Shown here: positions 1-12,993 of the stretch, one piece after another
How the letters are laid out: every line of letters starts with the position of its first letter
Numbering within the stretch: position 1 is the stretch's first letter
NCBI RefSeq assembly: GCF_964019385.1
Contig: NC_088649.1
Location: 15,290,647-15,354,646, forward strand
Length of the DNA: 64,000 bases
Reading direction: 5' to 3'
Source of the DNA: Sycon ciliatum
Taxonomy: Eukaryota; Porifera; Calcarea; Leucosolenida; Sycettidae
Notes under the pieces: generated by a model
Database searches by the model: none
Told to the model about the DNA's origin: nothing
What the model saw: only the letters and a program-made list of their open reading frames with translations
Made by a program: the position numbers and the translations under genes

Positions 1-415
1 AGCGGAAAATAGCTCGTCGTCCATTAGCGGCTCTAATAGTACCTGGTCTGAAGTGTCGCAGTCTAGCAACTATGATTTTTTCCAGGAGGGTAAGGGTTGC
101 AAACCCAAAGAGACCCTAAGCTTCGTCTATCAAACAAAATTGGCAATTGCCCTAAAAAATGGAAGAGGAAATGAGTGAGCGAGCTGGTCTGAGCGCGCTA
201 CTTTTCAAAAAATAGAAGCTGAAAGCCATCAAAGTCAAAGCATTCTGGCTAGCGCGTTTGTGTATGTCACGAGCGCTAGCGCGCTAGTCGCAGCAAACGC
301 TCGCAGGCCAGAGTTAGCGCTTTTTGGGCTGTTTGCCGCACGCGGCAGCTGGATGGATCACGTGATCCAAGCTGACAAATAAGGTCCGATGGTTCAGCTA
401 CATTGAGCCACAAGC
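1..415. other. Unassigned flank, no gene seen
   Basis: No convincing coding region. The stretch at about 250-310 has several short GCTAGCGC-type palindromes, like those near 1000. The nature of this DNA is unknown; it may be the edge of a repeat that starts outside the window. Confidence 0.4.
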
Positions 416-1551
416 CTGCAGTGCGATATTGCACCCCGGCGAGTGAGCGTGCAAATAACCTATATCTGCACGCTCACTTCGAAGCGAGCGTGCAAATAAC
501 CTTTCTGACATGTCACATGACAATCGACATGGCAACAGCGAATCCTAGCGCGACTTGCCGTGCTTTGAATCAGCCACTGAAGACCTGTGAGCGCTTGCAG
601 GTCTCCGATTTTCCAATCGGAGCACGCCCAGGCGTGCTCCGATTCAGCCATCAGAGGCCGCTTTTTTTTTTAGAAAAGAGATGGCTGCAGTTCTGGATGG
701 AGAGTCTCCAACTGCAACCAATGCTGCTACCCGTGCTCTTACAGCGCCAACAACGAGCGTTCAGCGATCACAGCAGCAGACTGAGTTCCACGATCCCGAC
801 ATTGATGAGTACATCGCAACTTGTGACCCAACAGTGCAATCCCCAACTCACCAACGGTCTCTGATGATAGGTACTAGGTATGTGTGAAGTACTACATGTA
901 GTAGTACTAGTAGTACGAAGTAGTTCGTGCAATGCATGTCAGAAATGGTATCAAAGCATTCGTACTCGGACTCAAGTGCTAGAATCGGAGCCCTCCGCGC
1001 TAGCGCGCGTCGGGCTCCGATTCCGCACTTTCGTCCTCGTACTCATGCTCGATTCCATACATATTTGCACGCTCACTTCGAAGTGAGCGTGCAAATAGAA
1101 ATATAGGTTCGAAGTGAGCGTGCAAATATAGGTTACCGGTACTAGCAGCACCCCCGCCAGCGTTGCCTGGCCGAATGTGGCGTGTGGGTGAAGCAAGTAC
1201 ATGAACAGCACACGTGCTCAGCGCGTGGTGGTGGCCAGACCGCTGAAGTCCTGGTGAGGGAGGTTCTTCATCGTTGGAAGGAGAAGGAGGGACGTCTGTT
1301 ACACCTTCGGGAGGCTGGTCAGGGTTGTCCATCACCTGGTGGCGGATGAAGCGGCTCAAAAAATTCATAAACTTACTTACGAACAAAAGTGCGATGCGCT
1401 CTTCACTGCAGATCAGATGCAGAGTGCATGCAGTCAGTGCAGATCTTTTGTATCCTTTTGTTGCAGATGTTTCTATTTGCAGAGAACGGTTCACGTGGTC
1501 CGCAGCGCTTGTGCGGCTGCTAGTGCTACCTATGGCCTAGGCTAGGTGGCT

Positions 1552-1846
1552 AGGCTACATGATTCGCACGCTTCGCGTGCTCAGTGCTTCTGCGCGCGGC
1601 TGCTACTGCTACTCGTACTGATCGTGTCTGCTATAAGTATAAGCGCTACCACCGTACCTACACTGTTCGCACGCTTCGCGTGCTCAGCACGTTGTGGTGG
1701 CTACACGATTCGAACGCTTCGCGTGCTCAGTGCTTCTGTGGCTGCTTCCGCTAGCTACACGATTCGCACGCGAAGCGTGCTCAGTGCTTCTGCGGCCGCT
1801 AGCTACACTGTGCTACACTGTTCGCACGCTTCGCGTGCTCAGGGCA
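1552..1846. repeat. Minisatellite of palindromic units
   Basis: About five irregular units of 40-70 bp. Each carries a GCACGCTTCGCGTGC-like palindrome followed by a TCAGTGCTTCTG-like spacer and GCTACAC. Open frames across it are low-complexity and not credible genes. Three similar units occur at 38506-38642, so this is part of a dispersed repeat family. Confidence 0.65.
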
Positions 1847-1917
1847 GCGCTGCTCCGCAGCGCTTCAGCGTGACACAAAAACACACGTCACAGGTGCCTC
1901 TTCTTTATAAGGAGCGT

Positions 1918-1959
<42 letters not shown>
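1918..1959. repeat. (CA)n microsatellite
   Basis: An almost pure CA run, flanked on both sides by copies of ACACGTCACAGGTGCCTC. The same flanking motif without the CA tract is at about 38690-38710. Confidence 0.9.
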
Positions 1960-1962
<3 letters not shown>

Positions 1963-2238
1963 ACGTCACAGGTGCCTCTCTTTTATAAGTAAAGATTTGC
2001 ACGCTCACCCGCCGGGGTGCAATATCGCACTGCAGTGCATCCACATTGGCTGGCGGTGTACTGGGGAATATTGCACGCTCAGTAAGGCCGCTGATTGGCT
2101 CAAACCATGGAGACACTCACGTGGGGTGCGATAATGTTAATTATTAATTTTTAGTACAATGTAGTACTACCCGTACTACCGTGGTAGTATAGTTGTGTGT
2201 AGATCTTTGCCTTTGAATGTGAGTTTGGTCGTTTTCGG

Positions 2239-4781
2239 ATGCACTGCGCATTGTACAACTACCGGTATAGACTCGCACTTTGTGTAGCTAGACTTGGTAG
2301 AAGTGAAAGAGAAGTGTCAACGTCGTTTTGTGATCCGCAAGTCGAATGGATTCTTATGAAAATGTCGATCTTGAAGTATTTCAGTCGAGGGAAGTCGAAG
2401 AGACCAGATACCAGTAGCAGCAGTGCCAGTGCCATTTCCGAATCTGACGAATCTAATTGCGAAATTGTCGAAGTCGAAGACTCTGAAGAGCCGCAGTTGT
2501 CGCCCTTGGCTGTACCAGTAGCAGTCGTCCGAAATGACATCGGTACCTTCATGGAGGACATTGCGAAGGGTGCACCGCTCGACGACGACGTGATGTTTGC
2601 CCTGCTAAAGGACCATGTCAAACCGGATAGTTCGTTTGTTTTCCCGAAGAATGGTGGCCGGTCTTTTCAGCCCCGCTGGCTCGATGTATACAAACCATGG
2701 CTGGTGTTTAGCCCTTCGCTTTCCGGCGGAGTCTGCGTTCCATGCTGTCTATTTGCAAATGCATTCCGAGGATCGTCGCTCGGTGTTTTGGCAAGACGTC
2801 CCTTGACGAACTTTCGGAAAGCACTGGCGCTCCTGGATGAGCATATGGGGAAAGCCTACCACCGGGACGCTGTGGTAAGAGCTGACGGCTTCCTCAGTGT
2901 CATGGAGGGGAACGAAGGACATAGCACAGCTGACCAATGATGGACTCGCGGCTAGGGTAGCTGCGAATCGCGCCAAGTTGGAGGCGATAATCAAAATCCT
3001 GATCTTGTGCGGCAGACAAAATATTCCTCTGCGAGGTCACAGAGACGCCAGCACAAACAAGGAGGCCGCGGATTCCGCAAACTGTGGAAATTTCTGGGCT
3101 TTGATGGACTTCAGAGTGGAGGCTGGTGACAAGATCCTAGCTGGTCATATTGCTTCTGCCCCAGCCAATGCAACGTACACGTCAGGAGATATCCAGAACC
3201 AACTGATCGACATCATTGGTGACCAGATTGCCCAGAGGATTGTTGATCGGGTCAAGGATGCTGGATGGTTCACGGTCATCGCTGATGAGGTGACAGATGT
3301 GGCAAACAAGGAGCAACTCAGCTTGGTGTTACGGTACGTGGACCTATCGACAAAGGTGGTTCGAGAGGATTTTGTCGTGTTCGTTGAGTGTGCAGCAGGA
3401 GTTACCGGAGAGGCCCTCGCTAAGCTGATCACGGATACCATCACCCGTCTTGGCCTTGACCTTGGCAAGCTCCGTGGACAGAGCTATGACGGAGCAGGCA
3501 ACATGGCAGGAGCCAGGAAAGGTGCCGCTGCCCGTATCACAGAGAAGTACCCCCGAGCTTTGTACCTGCACTGTGCCTCGCACTGCCTGAACTTGGTGGT
3601 CGTCTCGTCTCTGCAAGATCGTTTGGTGCAGAATATGATGGGCGTCGTCACCCGAGTAGCAGTTTTCTTCGACTCCCATCCGAAACGCCAGAAAGCGCTC
3701 GAGCCCCGCTTTGAATGATGCAGACGAGGAACCTGATACATCCAAGGTAAAGGATCTCTGCAGGACACGGTGGGTGCAGCGACTTGATGCACTGGAATCC
3801 TTCCTGGCCCTTCACCCCATGCTTGTGGTCTGCTTCAATGCAATCCTGGATGAAGGTCCCCAGGCGTGGTCAAGAGATTCCATTACGGATGCGAATGGTT
3901 TGCTGACGGCTATCACCAACACCGACTTTATCGCAGCCTTAGTTATTGTCAACAAGTGCCTTCATTACGTGCGTGGCATCACCTCCAGTCTCCAAGCAGA
4001 AGCCAAGGACTTGATTGCAGCAATGCACGATGTGAGTTCCGTCACAACCACACTGGCAGAAGTCCGAAGAAATGTGGACAATTACCATGGTGAGTGGTTT
4101 GAAGTGGTGAAGTCCGTATGTGAGGCAGTGCACGTTACGCCATCACTTCCTAGGCTGTGTGGTCGCCAGACCCAACGGAACAACGTTCAGGCCGATACGC
4201 CCGTCCAGTACTACCGACGTGCCCTGACAGTGCCCATTCTGGACCACATGGTGTCGGAGATAGAGGCCAGGTTCACGCCGCACCACTCGACCGCACTCCA
4301 GGGCTTCTGTGCCATCCCAGCACTGCTGCTAAAGATGTCCATGGACGCTGCGAAGTCCCAAGTACAGGAGCTGGTGAAGCTGTATGACGACGACTTTGTG
4401 TCTGGCCGTAGTATGGAGGCTGAGCTCCACTGCTGGCGCGTGAAGTGGGTGAAGGCAAAGGCAGAGCACGGTGAAGCTAGCTTGCCGACCTCGGTATCAA
4501 CAGCGCTACCCCACGCTTCCCAGATGTTCCCGAACATCCGCTGCCTTCTGCAACTTCTTGCAACCTTGCCAGTGACGTCTTGCTCGTCCGAACGGTCCTT
4601 CAGCGCCCTGAAACTGGTCAAGGACCGGCAGAGATCAGTGATGAAGAACTCCCGGCTGTCTGGCCTCACCTTGCTGCAGGTTCATCATGACATTCCAGTT
4701 GACGTGGGTGCGGTTATCGATGAGTTTGCTCGCCGCCATCCACGACGAATGCAGCTGGTGAATGTATTGCACAGTGAATGA
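2239..4781 (+). pseudogene. hAT-superfamily transposase (ZMYM1-like), two frameshifts
   Basis: Three overlapping frames (2239-2940, 2897-3718, 3711-4781) together read as one hAT transposase of the kind related to zinc-finger MYM-type protein 1. The first has a Ser/acidic N-terminus and a TTF-type zinc-finger-like region around RWLDVYKPWL and GVCVPCCLF. The second has the DUF4371 region with the catalytic-type motifs IADEVTD and SYDGAGNM and the motif LHCASHCLNL. The third has RTRWVQRLDAL and the C-terminal dimerisation region with SCSSERSFSALKLVK. The frame changes once near 2905-2915, at a G run, and once near 3700-3710, at a C run. Each is a single-base shift, so the copy is inactive unless these are assembly errors. 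The family cuts and pastes DNA with 8-bp target duplications. The coding GC is higher than that of the flanks. Confidence 0.9.
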
Positions 4782-5275
4782 TGCAGCGTACTGTGGTACA
4801 TCTCACTCTGGCACATCTGGACTGTAAATACAAATCTCATGAGGCAGATTGAACATGAGCACTCGTCGGCAGACATACGTAACCTCTAATACCTGTATAA
4901 TAAGATTTCCCCTGTATTATAAAATTTTCCTATCCTGGCTGGTATAATGTGCAGCAGTGTCCTGGTGATTACATGTATTCAATCGTGGATTGAACGAACT
5001 TCAACAATTGTCTGTATTATATTCTGGGTCTAACCACACCCTGTCAATCTCTTACCATCCAACTTCTGTAGCAAAGTACTGTGCGTTTCATACGATTATC
5101 TGACTTTTTATTGAATCATTGGTGGAATGGAAAATAATGAAATAGATGCAAAAATGAAGGATTTGGCACTCAATATGGAAAATTTTTCCGGGGGAGGCCC
5201 CCCCACCCCCCCCCATTTTTCGCACCCTTCGGGCGCAGGCCCACACTTCCAGTGAGCACCCCCCTCAGCCACAAT
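4782..5275. other. 3' untranslated / non-coding part of hAT element
   Basis: AT-rich DNA between the transposase stop and the right terminus. There is a homopolymer C/G-rich stretch at about 5190-5215 and no coding potential on either strand. Confidence 0.5.
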
Positions 5276-5291
5276 CCTGCCTACGCCCCTG
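5276..5291 (-). mobile_element. Right terminal inverted repeat of a hAT element
   Basis: Read inward on the minus strand the end is CAGGGGCGTAGGCAGG, a form typical of hAT/Tip100-type termini. It lies about 500 bp past the transposase stop. The next 8 bases, GAATAACT, would be the target duplication. A matching left terminus was not found in 1-2239, so the left end is lost, diverged or outside the window. Confidence 0.6.
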
Positions 5292-6214
5292 GAATAACTG
5301 GCAGGGCAGGGTTGGGCCTTTCTCGCACAGCGATAAGCCACATTCGCTACACACCAAACAACAGCACATTTGTATTGCGGTTAGGAGGGCCAGAAGTGTG
5401 ACACCACGTTCTTTTACATGGAAGGATGCGGAATTGTAGAATAGCGGAAGAAGGGACAGAGCACATGGTTATTCTATGAAAGCAACGCAATGGCAGCAAC
5501 TGAGAGAGCAATGACCGAAAACCAGAAGCACCACTTGGGACCGTCAGATTAATTCGTCTGGGCCGATCCAGCCGGGAAAAAACCCTCGCGCCGACGGACG
5601 CATTATTTTTTTGAGGGAAAAAACCGGGTGTAAAACCCCAAGTGGCTAATCTGACAAGTACAAAAAACAGGGAGGGAGGGTGGGTACCTCAAGACGACTG
5701 GCCAGTCGTGCTCATGCGCGGCGGTTTAGAGAACATGTGAAGATGTACGAGTAAAAAGAAATTGATCAGATGACTGCTCACTTGTGAGAAAAAACACGAG
5801 AAAAAACCGCTGTGACGAGAAAATACTTCTCGCCTCTGTCGCTGCGCTCTGCCGTCGAGAAGATACCATTTTCTTTCTTCTCGGATTTATTTTCATGACA
5901 TGCTCAGAAGTGAGTGTACTTTCCCTCTAGTTTGAAATGAACTTTCGTACGGAACTGGAGTTCACGCGCCAGAAAAAAAAAAATCTTGGGTCAACCCACC
6001 TCGGGGAGCAGGGTTGACCGGATCCAACGGATCCAAATGTGACCTTTGTGCGTATATGGCGGGTAAAATCATTTTTGTACACATTGTGGTACGCACACGT
6101 GGATGGAGCTCCGGAGATAGAGCTTGTTGACTTTTTGTACGACGTTCACCCTTTTGGGTGCCTTGTGAGCGCCATTTTCAACATGGCAACAGTCAAGGAC
6201 TAGGTCCAAGATAA
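5292..6214. other. Non-coding spacer
   Basis: No gene. A motif around GGCAGGGCAGGGTTGGGCC at about 5301 recurs near 36485. The stretch 5540-5660 has inverted segments around CACTTGGG / CCCCAAGTG. It ends with the 7-bp duplication AAGATAA (6208-6214) that flanks the next element. Confidence 0.5.
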
Positions 6215-6897
6215 GAGGTATATTATGGCACCGCAGGCCGCGCACCTGAGGGCCTTTCTGGAAGCCTTACTCGATCGGATAGAGCGAAACTGAGCACCCT
6301 GGGATGCGAGCAGTTTTTAGTACTCCCGGGTCCAAAATCTCACCACCAGGCCGGGCTGATCAAAACGTCTGCCGGGTCTGCAGCCTACAAACGTGGATCT
6401 GCCAACACTGTGCTGTCGACGACATGTCCCGCAAGGCATCTTGCGTGAAAGCAAGGAACGCTTTTTTTTAGAAAGGAAGCTTCTTCTCCAAAATTTAAAA
6501 AAATTTGAAAATTATTCCTTCTGAAAATATCATCGCGCTCTTGACCTCGAAGCTGACTGCTGAATGCGATTAGGAAAGAAGATTCCTGAAGATGCAAGCC
6601 GTCTGTCGTCTGGATATGCACTGTTGTTCGTTATGGTCAGCAATCTTCTTCGTTCGTCCTTTCGTTTTCCTGACCACGATGATGACAAGCAGCTCTCATG
6701 CTCAGGTTAGTGCTACTTGTATGTCTGGGCACACAACACATCTGAGATGCACCCACTGACGTTATCGAACTGAAGAATGCAGCAAGGGTTCCTCGGATTC
6801 TCTTGATTTCGGAACAAATTTCCTTCACTTTCACCCTCTCAGTCTCTTCCCCATGTGCCCTCCATGCATGCACAATGGAGCTTGCATTTCAAATGTT
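6215..6897. repeat. Left long terminal inverted repeat
   Basis: Reverse complement of 12994-13690 with only scattered substitutions and small indels. It carries a 78-codon frame reading on the minus strand (6637-6873) that is conserved in the right arm but resembles no family I know; I do not call it a gene. Confidence 0.85.
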
Positions 6898-9800
6898 TTT
6901 TTTTTACTTAGGCAGTGCGTTCGATAACGTTAGGACAGTCTAAGTTAAGTGTTCTTCTCTTCAGGCTTATTGGGCCTGTAAAAATTCTAAAAAATAGCCG
7001 AAATGTAATGCTAAACGCAGGTCCCTATGATTATGAATACGGTTCTGCTGGGCAATGATGTTTGCACCAATCTACACTCTATGCTGTCACAGCACCCACA
7101 ACTGATCCTCTCTCTCTCTCTCTGATCACTATTTGATAAAGCTAATCTTTAAATCGCTGTTGCACAGGATCTCAGTTGCGAAGAAGCGATGAATCGATAC
7201 ATGGCATTGTGAATAAAAGAAGAACAAATTCACAGTGCACGTGAGACTCGGTTAGAAAGACTGCGTTTCCGCGTTCGTAAGAACGCCACACGTACACCCG
7301 GGGATCATGATAAAGAAAATATGTGGTGAAAATGACTGAAAAAAATAAAAATATTTTTCTGTATTTGTGCCGAAAATCACTCCTTGTTCGCACTACAGAA
7401 TTTGGGCAAATGGTACAGAAAATCGAAGAGGATCAATCAGCTGTGTAGAAGCATTGCAAGTGTAAGCTGAGCGATTAATAGTCTTGTACCAAAGTGAGTG
7501 CATGCCGTACCACGACAACATGTACTTGTAGCACAAAAAATAATGTCGTGAGTGCAAGTCACACATGTTTTACACTACCAAATGCAGCCTACGACATGCA
7601 TGTGCGTGTCAAAAAACTTTATAGTGCAAGTATGCATGCAATGTACACGGCAGTACGCAAAACACTGCAAGATACGGAAAATCAGAAGTCTGAGTACGCA
7701 AAACAGACTCAATTGGTGGGCAGCTCTGTACTGGCCTGTACGGAGGGAGTGAATCTCAATGTGTGCAATGCATGGACTTCGGCCGACAGTGAAAACTATG
7801 CAAGTCGTGTAGGTTTGCAGGATGAACATGAGTCCTTTTAGACAAGCGCCTTAGTGAAGTAGTCCACCGAAAGAAGAGTACTTGACACCGCAAAGTGGAG
7901 TCTGCGCATACAACAGTGAGGGGGTAAAATTAGCTATGACTGATTCTGCATGTGTGTCACATTACACTAGCAGATAGGCACATGTGTTGTTCCAAAAAGA
8001 TGTTTACGTCAGTGTCTGAATATGTCATGTACCAGGTAATATTGTTGCCAGGATCTCACGGTGAGAGTCAGACTTGGATATGGTATCAATTAGGGGTGAA
8101 ACGATTACACTTTTCAACTATCGGTTAACCTACCCTTGTATCGATTCGATTATCGATTATGATTATTGATTACTGCGTCCTAGAAATTGTCGTGCCAGAC
8201 CAGCACAAAGCATGCCGTGTTGAAATATGCACATATACATGTACATACACGCGTGCAGATAGACCGCGTACTCTACGCAATGCAGTGGCACATCACGTGC
8301 AGGTGCAGACAGTCAGTTTTTAATTTTTTAATTTTTTCACAGCCCTACTGGAAAACATATGGACAACAAAAAGAAACGAGGAAAAGAACAAAGTACAGTA
8401 TCTAGTAGTGCTGTACATGACATATTTTGATTCTTGCAGACGTTTTTTATTTAGAATCGCGTAATCGAAACAGACAGCGTAATCGAAATCGTTTCCTTGT
8501 TATGATCGATTAGACGGATAACCGATATAATCGTTTCAGCCCTAGTATCAATAGATTATCAATATCATACATCACCACCCAAATTATAATAGCCGAAGGG
8601 CCCGTTTGTGTGGTGGTGTATGATTTCGTGAGCAAGATGAAGTGGCTACAGATGTGTTTTATATAACACCCTAAGAAAAGATCATCAATACTGGGGAAAG
8701 TGATTCTGGTAGCATGTTGTATCCTGTGTGGCATGACAGAGACTCCCTCGATTTAGGCTAAGGCCTGTGGAGAATCCATGAATCAATGAATACAATACAT
8801 ACAGGCATCGCAACCTTCGGATTATATGCACTTTTGCTTGCCTCCTGGAGTGTGGTTGTACCTTGGTTCAGTAGACTTTGTTTTTCGAATTCGTTTCTAT
8901 AACATTAGGTTTCTTTGTGTTGCTGCTATGTCTTTTCATGTGTTTTACAGGATTGCCATCTGTTGATGAATACCACTCTGAGGCACTCTCACGAGCGAAG
9001 GTGTTTGAGAATCCATGTCGGAATGATGGTTGTGTTGGCCTAAAGGTGCATTACATTGCAGATGCTCGCCACCTCCACCCTGGAACATGTTCAATTTCTG
9101 TTTCTCGTATGGAGGGACCGAACAGGTTGTTTTCCTGCCTCAGTGGACCACTCAAGACTGAACAGCACTGATGGAAGAAGATTTGCCGTGAATCTCGTTC
9201 ACATAATCAGCCTGTTTAATTGCTGTACTGAGGTGACTGCTTCATACCAATGACCATGCAGCATTAATTTTTGCATAGTACTTTAGTGTCCCTAAAATTG
9301 GAGAATATCGAATTTCTCTGCTAGCATTGTGATTCTTTTGTGAATAAACATCACTACTCTTTTTGAGTAGCATAGCAATGACAGAGTTGGTTTGATGTAT
9401 GACAAAAATGGAGCTGCTTTTTAAACCTGTACTGTATAATCAGTACCGCCGGAAGCAGTTTTTGATCGGTCTGGTAGTTTCATGGCCTTTTATACTTTGT
9501 GTGTGATATGGCGGGTACACACGTCCTCCACAGCAGGAAACATTTGTTGGTGGCCAACAAGTTGGTCCGGTGATAACCCGACCAACCAGACCGGTTCCGG
9601 TGGGCCTGATAATTGTGGGGTTCATGAGCAGCTCAAGTACTTAGCATGGTTTTGGACATGTCCTCAGTTGAAACCGACTTCACCCAAGCGTTCTCTGAGG
9701 GGACGGAGGTCTAATCTATCAGTTCATGTATTCTGTGAAGTGACATGACCATTCGTGGGGACCTTGCTCATAACTGCAAAAGTCCTTGTCTGATTTTTCC

Positions 9801-12800
9801 GCATCAATTGAACGTTGTACATGTGCATGTAGTGAAAGCCACATGCAAAAGGCTGTTCCATGGCACCATGCCACCAAGCTCTGGGTTCATTGGCTGAAAA
9901 TATTCTTCGGCACAGTAAAGTCGTGCGCCCAAGAGCGTGGAAGCCTAGAACATCCAGCCTGGAATACTAAGAACACCACAGCCCAAATTTAAGAATTGTG
10001 GTGCTGGGTTTGTGCTGTTGTAAAACACGGGGATTGTTATTGATTGTCATGTTGTACATGTATTTGAGCTTTACCACTACATACACGTCTGTCTATACAC
10101 AATACTCAATCTGCGGACAGCATGCTGTTTCGCTCATCAATGCAGCACAGAGAAAATGAGGCAGATGAATGTCCTGCTAGAGAGCATCGAATATAGGTAT
10201 AGAATCATGCCTTGCAGATCTCGTTACGGCCCCTTCCATGCATGCATGTTTGAACATTAGATGGCTGTGTAGCTTCAGTTATCTCAGAATATTTATTTAT
10301 CCAGCAGCAACAACGTTGGGCACCGATTAACTGACACACAACTATTCACTATAATGAGTATGCGTTGGAACACTTTACCCCGAGTCATACTATAGCAGTG
10401 AATGCCATGCATGGGTTTACCTCACAAACTGAATTTCATAATTTGACATCCAAATCACAGAAGAGTGAGTGGTGCTCCAAACTCACTCTATGTCCTGCGA
10501 GCTCCAGTAGAATACTTTTAATAATAGAATACTTCTTATAGCACGTTCTTAGAAACAAATCGTATAGGTTTGAGGCTGTCAACCCATAAATTTGTGATTT
10601 CACAGCCATAGATGTTACCTGTCAGGTCACTGTATACAGTAGGTATGCAGAAGAAAATAATAGTAACTCTTTGTGGAAGAGCTGTGCCAAAATGTGTACA
10701 GTACAGTAAATTAATAAAAAGTGAGAAAAGCAGTGACAAGGCTGTGCATGATGTAGATCCACCAGTAAGTACAGTGTACCAGTGAAACTGTTGGTGTAGT
10801 ACCGGTATACCACTATAATGATGGCATGGCCCATGCCACTACAATCTATTTGCAGTGGGCCGCAGTAGGCCAGTGCAACAGAAAGCATTTCAGAAGCTGT
10901 GTGCAAATTTAACATCTATGACATACAAGTAAACTGCCATATAGCACAATCGATTACTCTCAGCCCACATAAGTACAATGTAGGCCAATCAGTAGTATAG
11001 ATACATAGAGCACACTCTGCATCATACATAGTCAGCACCAAATCTATATTGTCGATGTACTTTGCAATGATGAAATGATGGCAAGCGTGCTTGATTCATC
11101 ATAATACTGCCTTGAACTTGGTTGGAAGTTAGTTGTAAGTTCAGTGGTCGAGGTAAGCAGAGCTGCTCCAGCTTTCAGAATCCTGCATGAAAAGGCAGAA
11201 AGCAAACCATTGCCTTTGGGTTATCCGTCATAATAATAATAATAATAATAAATGTAGGTATAATAGTAGCAAGCTGACGTAAAGAGCCTGTCTTTCAATC
11301 CAATAATTCTATCCACTGCATGGACAGACCTGGTGCTTCATTCACCTCTGTTTCTTGCTTTCTCAGAAAACCTACTTCCTCCTTCTGCCATCTAGCTCAT
11401 GACATACATTTTCTTTACGCCTTTTCAGCCGTGGTCGACTTTCGCCCCTCCTGTTTGATTGGCAATTGCAGTCAACCTGGGGAATACTGACCCTCGATTG
11501 TGAATGAAAAAAGTGTCGCTATTGGTGTATTGTTGTTACTCGTGAGGTTGGAAGTATGCAATCAAATGGTCACTAGATCTGAAGATTGTTATTTGCGAGT
11601 TGTTTTGTAAATCCGAGGTACATTATTCACAAGTTGGATTGTACATGCTATGGGATGTAGAATAACTAACCAAACAAGAATGGTGTAACAATGATTGAGT
11701 CCATTTCCAATTGGATGAACCTAGAGCGCATGATCCATTCCAGAAAGGCGACTTCAGTGAGTCTTGAATTGTCAGCAGCATCATACTTCCATTGAGCTTT
11801 TTTTTCTTTTTCGAAACGACCCTCTCTTTTCAATTCGAACGAAGGTCAACATACGATTACGACAGGCATCCATGCACTGATCTTCACTGTATACATGTGC
11901 ATGTATACTGTACTGTAGTCTGTTCAGTCAACTAGTCGTGTTCCACTTGGCTTCCATAGGTGCAACTTGGCTTACGGTAAGTGTCACTACAAGCGCATAG
12001 TAGCCCCCCCCCCCCGGGAGTGCGTGTGAACAGGAACTGTGAACTGGTAAAAGAATTATTCGACACCTTCGGTCGTTTCGATGGAGAAGGTTCATTTGGC
12101 AAATTGAGGCCTTCGTTTCACCCCTAGCCCCAGGAGCGAAATTTTCACTCCTTGGCTGCCTGTTTGAGCCGTTCTTGTGGAGGAGTTGATTTATGCATGC
12201 CCGCATATAGACCTTATTCGATAAACGTCACGATCACGTGAACCGGGGACCAGGGAGCGGCAAGAGACCTGCACTCAGTGCACAGAGGACTCGTCGTGGG
12301 AACATAGGAACAGAAAAATACCGGTATTTTACTACTCCCTTGTACGAACTGGGCCTTTCTTGCCACTTGCTTCACGTACGCGTGCCCCAGCTTACGACAA
12401 ATCCCTGGAGGCGAGTCCAAAAATCACGTATCTACATATACAATGTAACCGTAACTCTACCAATGTTGCGGACGATGACCCCCCCCCCCCCCGGCATACA
12501 GAAAGTTGCTATGTCCTGGCCCTCATACAGCATTGCGGAGGCACTGAATCACTTCTGCAAAAAGGACTAGCCGAAAGTGGCACAACAAATTTCTATTCCC
12601 AGAAAAGCGGCGTTCCAGCCGAGTTTATCTTCTAATTAAATGGTTTTCTCGGTTGGGATTTCATACCTGACAACCATCCCGACATCGAGGGCGGTAATAG
12701 GCACCCAAAAGAGCATTAGTTCCATGCCTCACCGCGAGGTATATTTGTATACATTTTCATGCCTAGGTATGTCATTCCATTTCAGGTTTGCAAAGGTCGG

Positions 12801-12993
12801 CAGGTATGGGATTTGTAGAGTGACCAGTTCTGACTATTGCCACCTGCTGCGCAGAAGTGTCATTCCTACATCCTGGCTGCAAACATACCTTCCCCCCCCC
12901 CACACACACACCACCACCAACAATGTTGGATCCTATTTACAGGACCTCACTCTATATGAAAGTGTAGCAGAGGCACTGCCAAAGTATAAAAAC
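6898..12993. other. Interior of the long-TIR element, no gene recognised
   Basis: AT-rich, mostly non-coding. Short simple repeats are present: CT near 7110, AAT near 11230, poly-C near 12004 and 12480, CA near 12900. The longest frames (for example 8878-9171 plus and 7494-7841 plus) lack recognisable domains and codon structure. A separate hAT-type MITE lies at 8091-8544. Confidence 0.6.
8091..8544. mobile_element. hAT-type MITE
   Basis: 454-bp non-autonomous element. The left terminus is TAGGGGTGAAACGATTA and the right, read inward, is TAGGGCTGAAACGATTA. An exact 8-bp duplication GTATCAAT lies at 8083-8090 and 8545-8552. Internal ATCGATTA-type motifs form further inverted pairs. There is no coding capacity. 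Eight-base duplications and YAGGG termini are hAT hallmarks. Confidence 0.9.

Larger units (their letters stand above)
416..2035. repeat. 1.6-kb foldback (inverted-repeat) unit
   Basis: The 40 bases at 416-455 and those at 1996-2035 are reverse complements with one mismatch. Related shorter hairpins built on GCACGCTCACTTCGAAG recur at 465-500 and 1065-1125. Another hairpin lies at about 985-1023. The interior has no recognisable protein. It could be a foldback transposon or a decayed composite; no target-site duplication was identified. Confidence 0.55.

Noticed and set aside
5190-5215. C-rich tract as a regulatory G-quadruplex
   Set aside because: Runs lie at the end of a hAT element and look like decayed homopolymer; nothing ties them to a gene.
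6637-6873. 78-codon frame conserved in both arms of the long-TIR element
   Set aside because: Conservation is explained by the recent inverted repeat; no domain or codon signal supports a protein.
8878-9171. Hydrophobic 97-codon frame as a membrane protein gene
   Set aside because: A single short hydrophobic start followed by unstructured sequence in AT-rich DNA inside a transposon; no homologue recognised.
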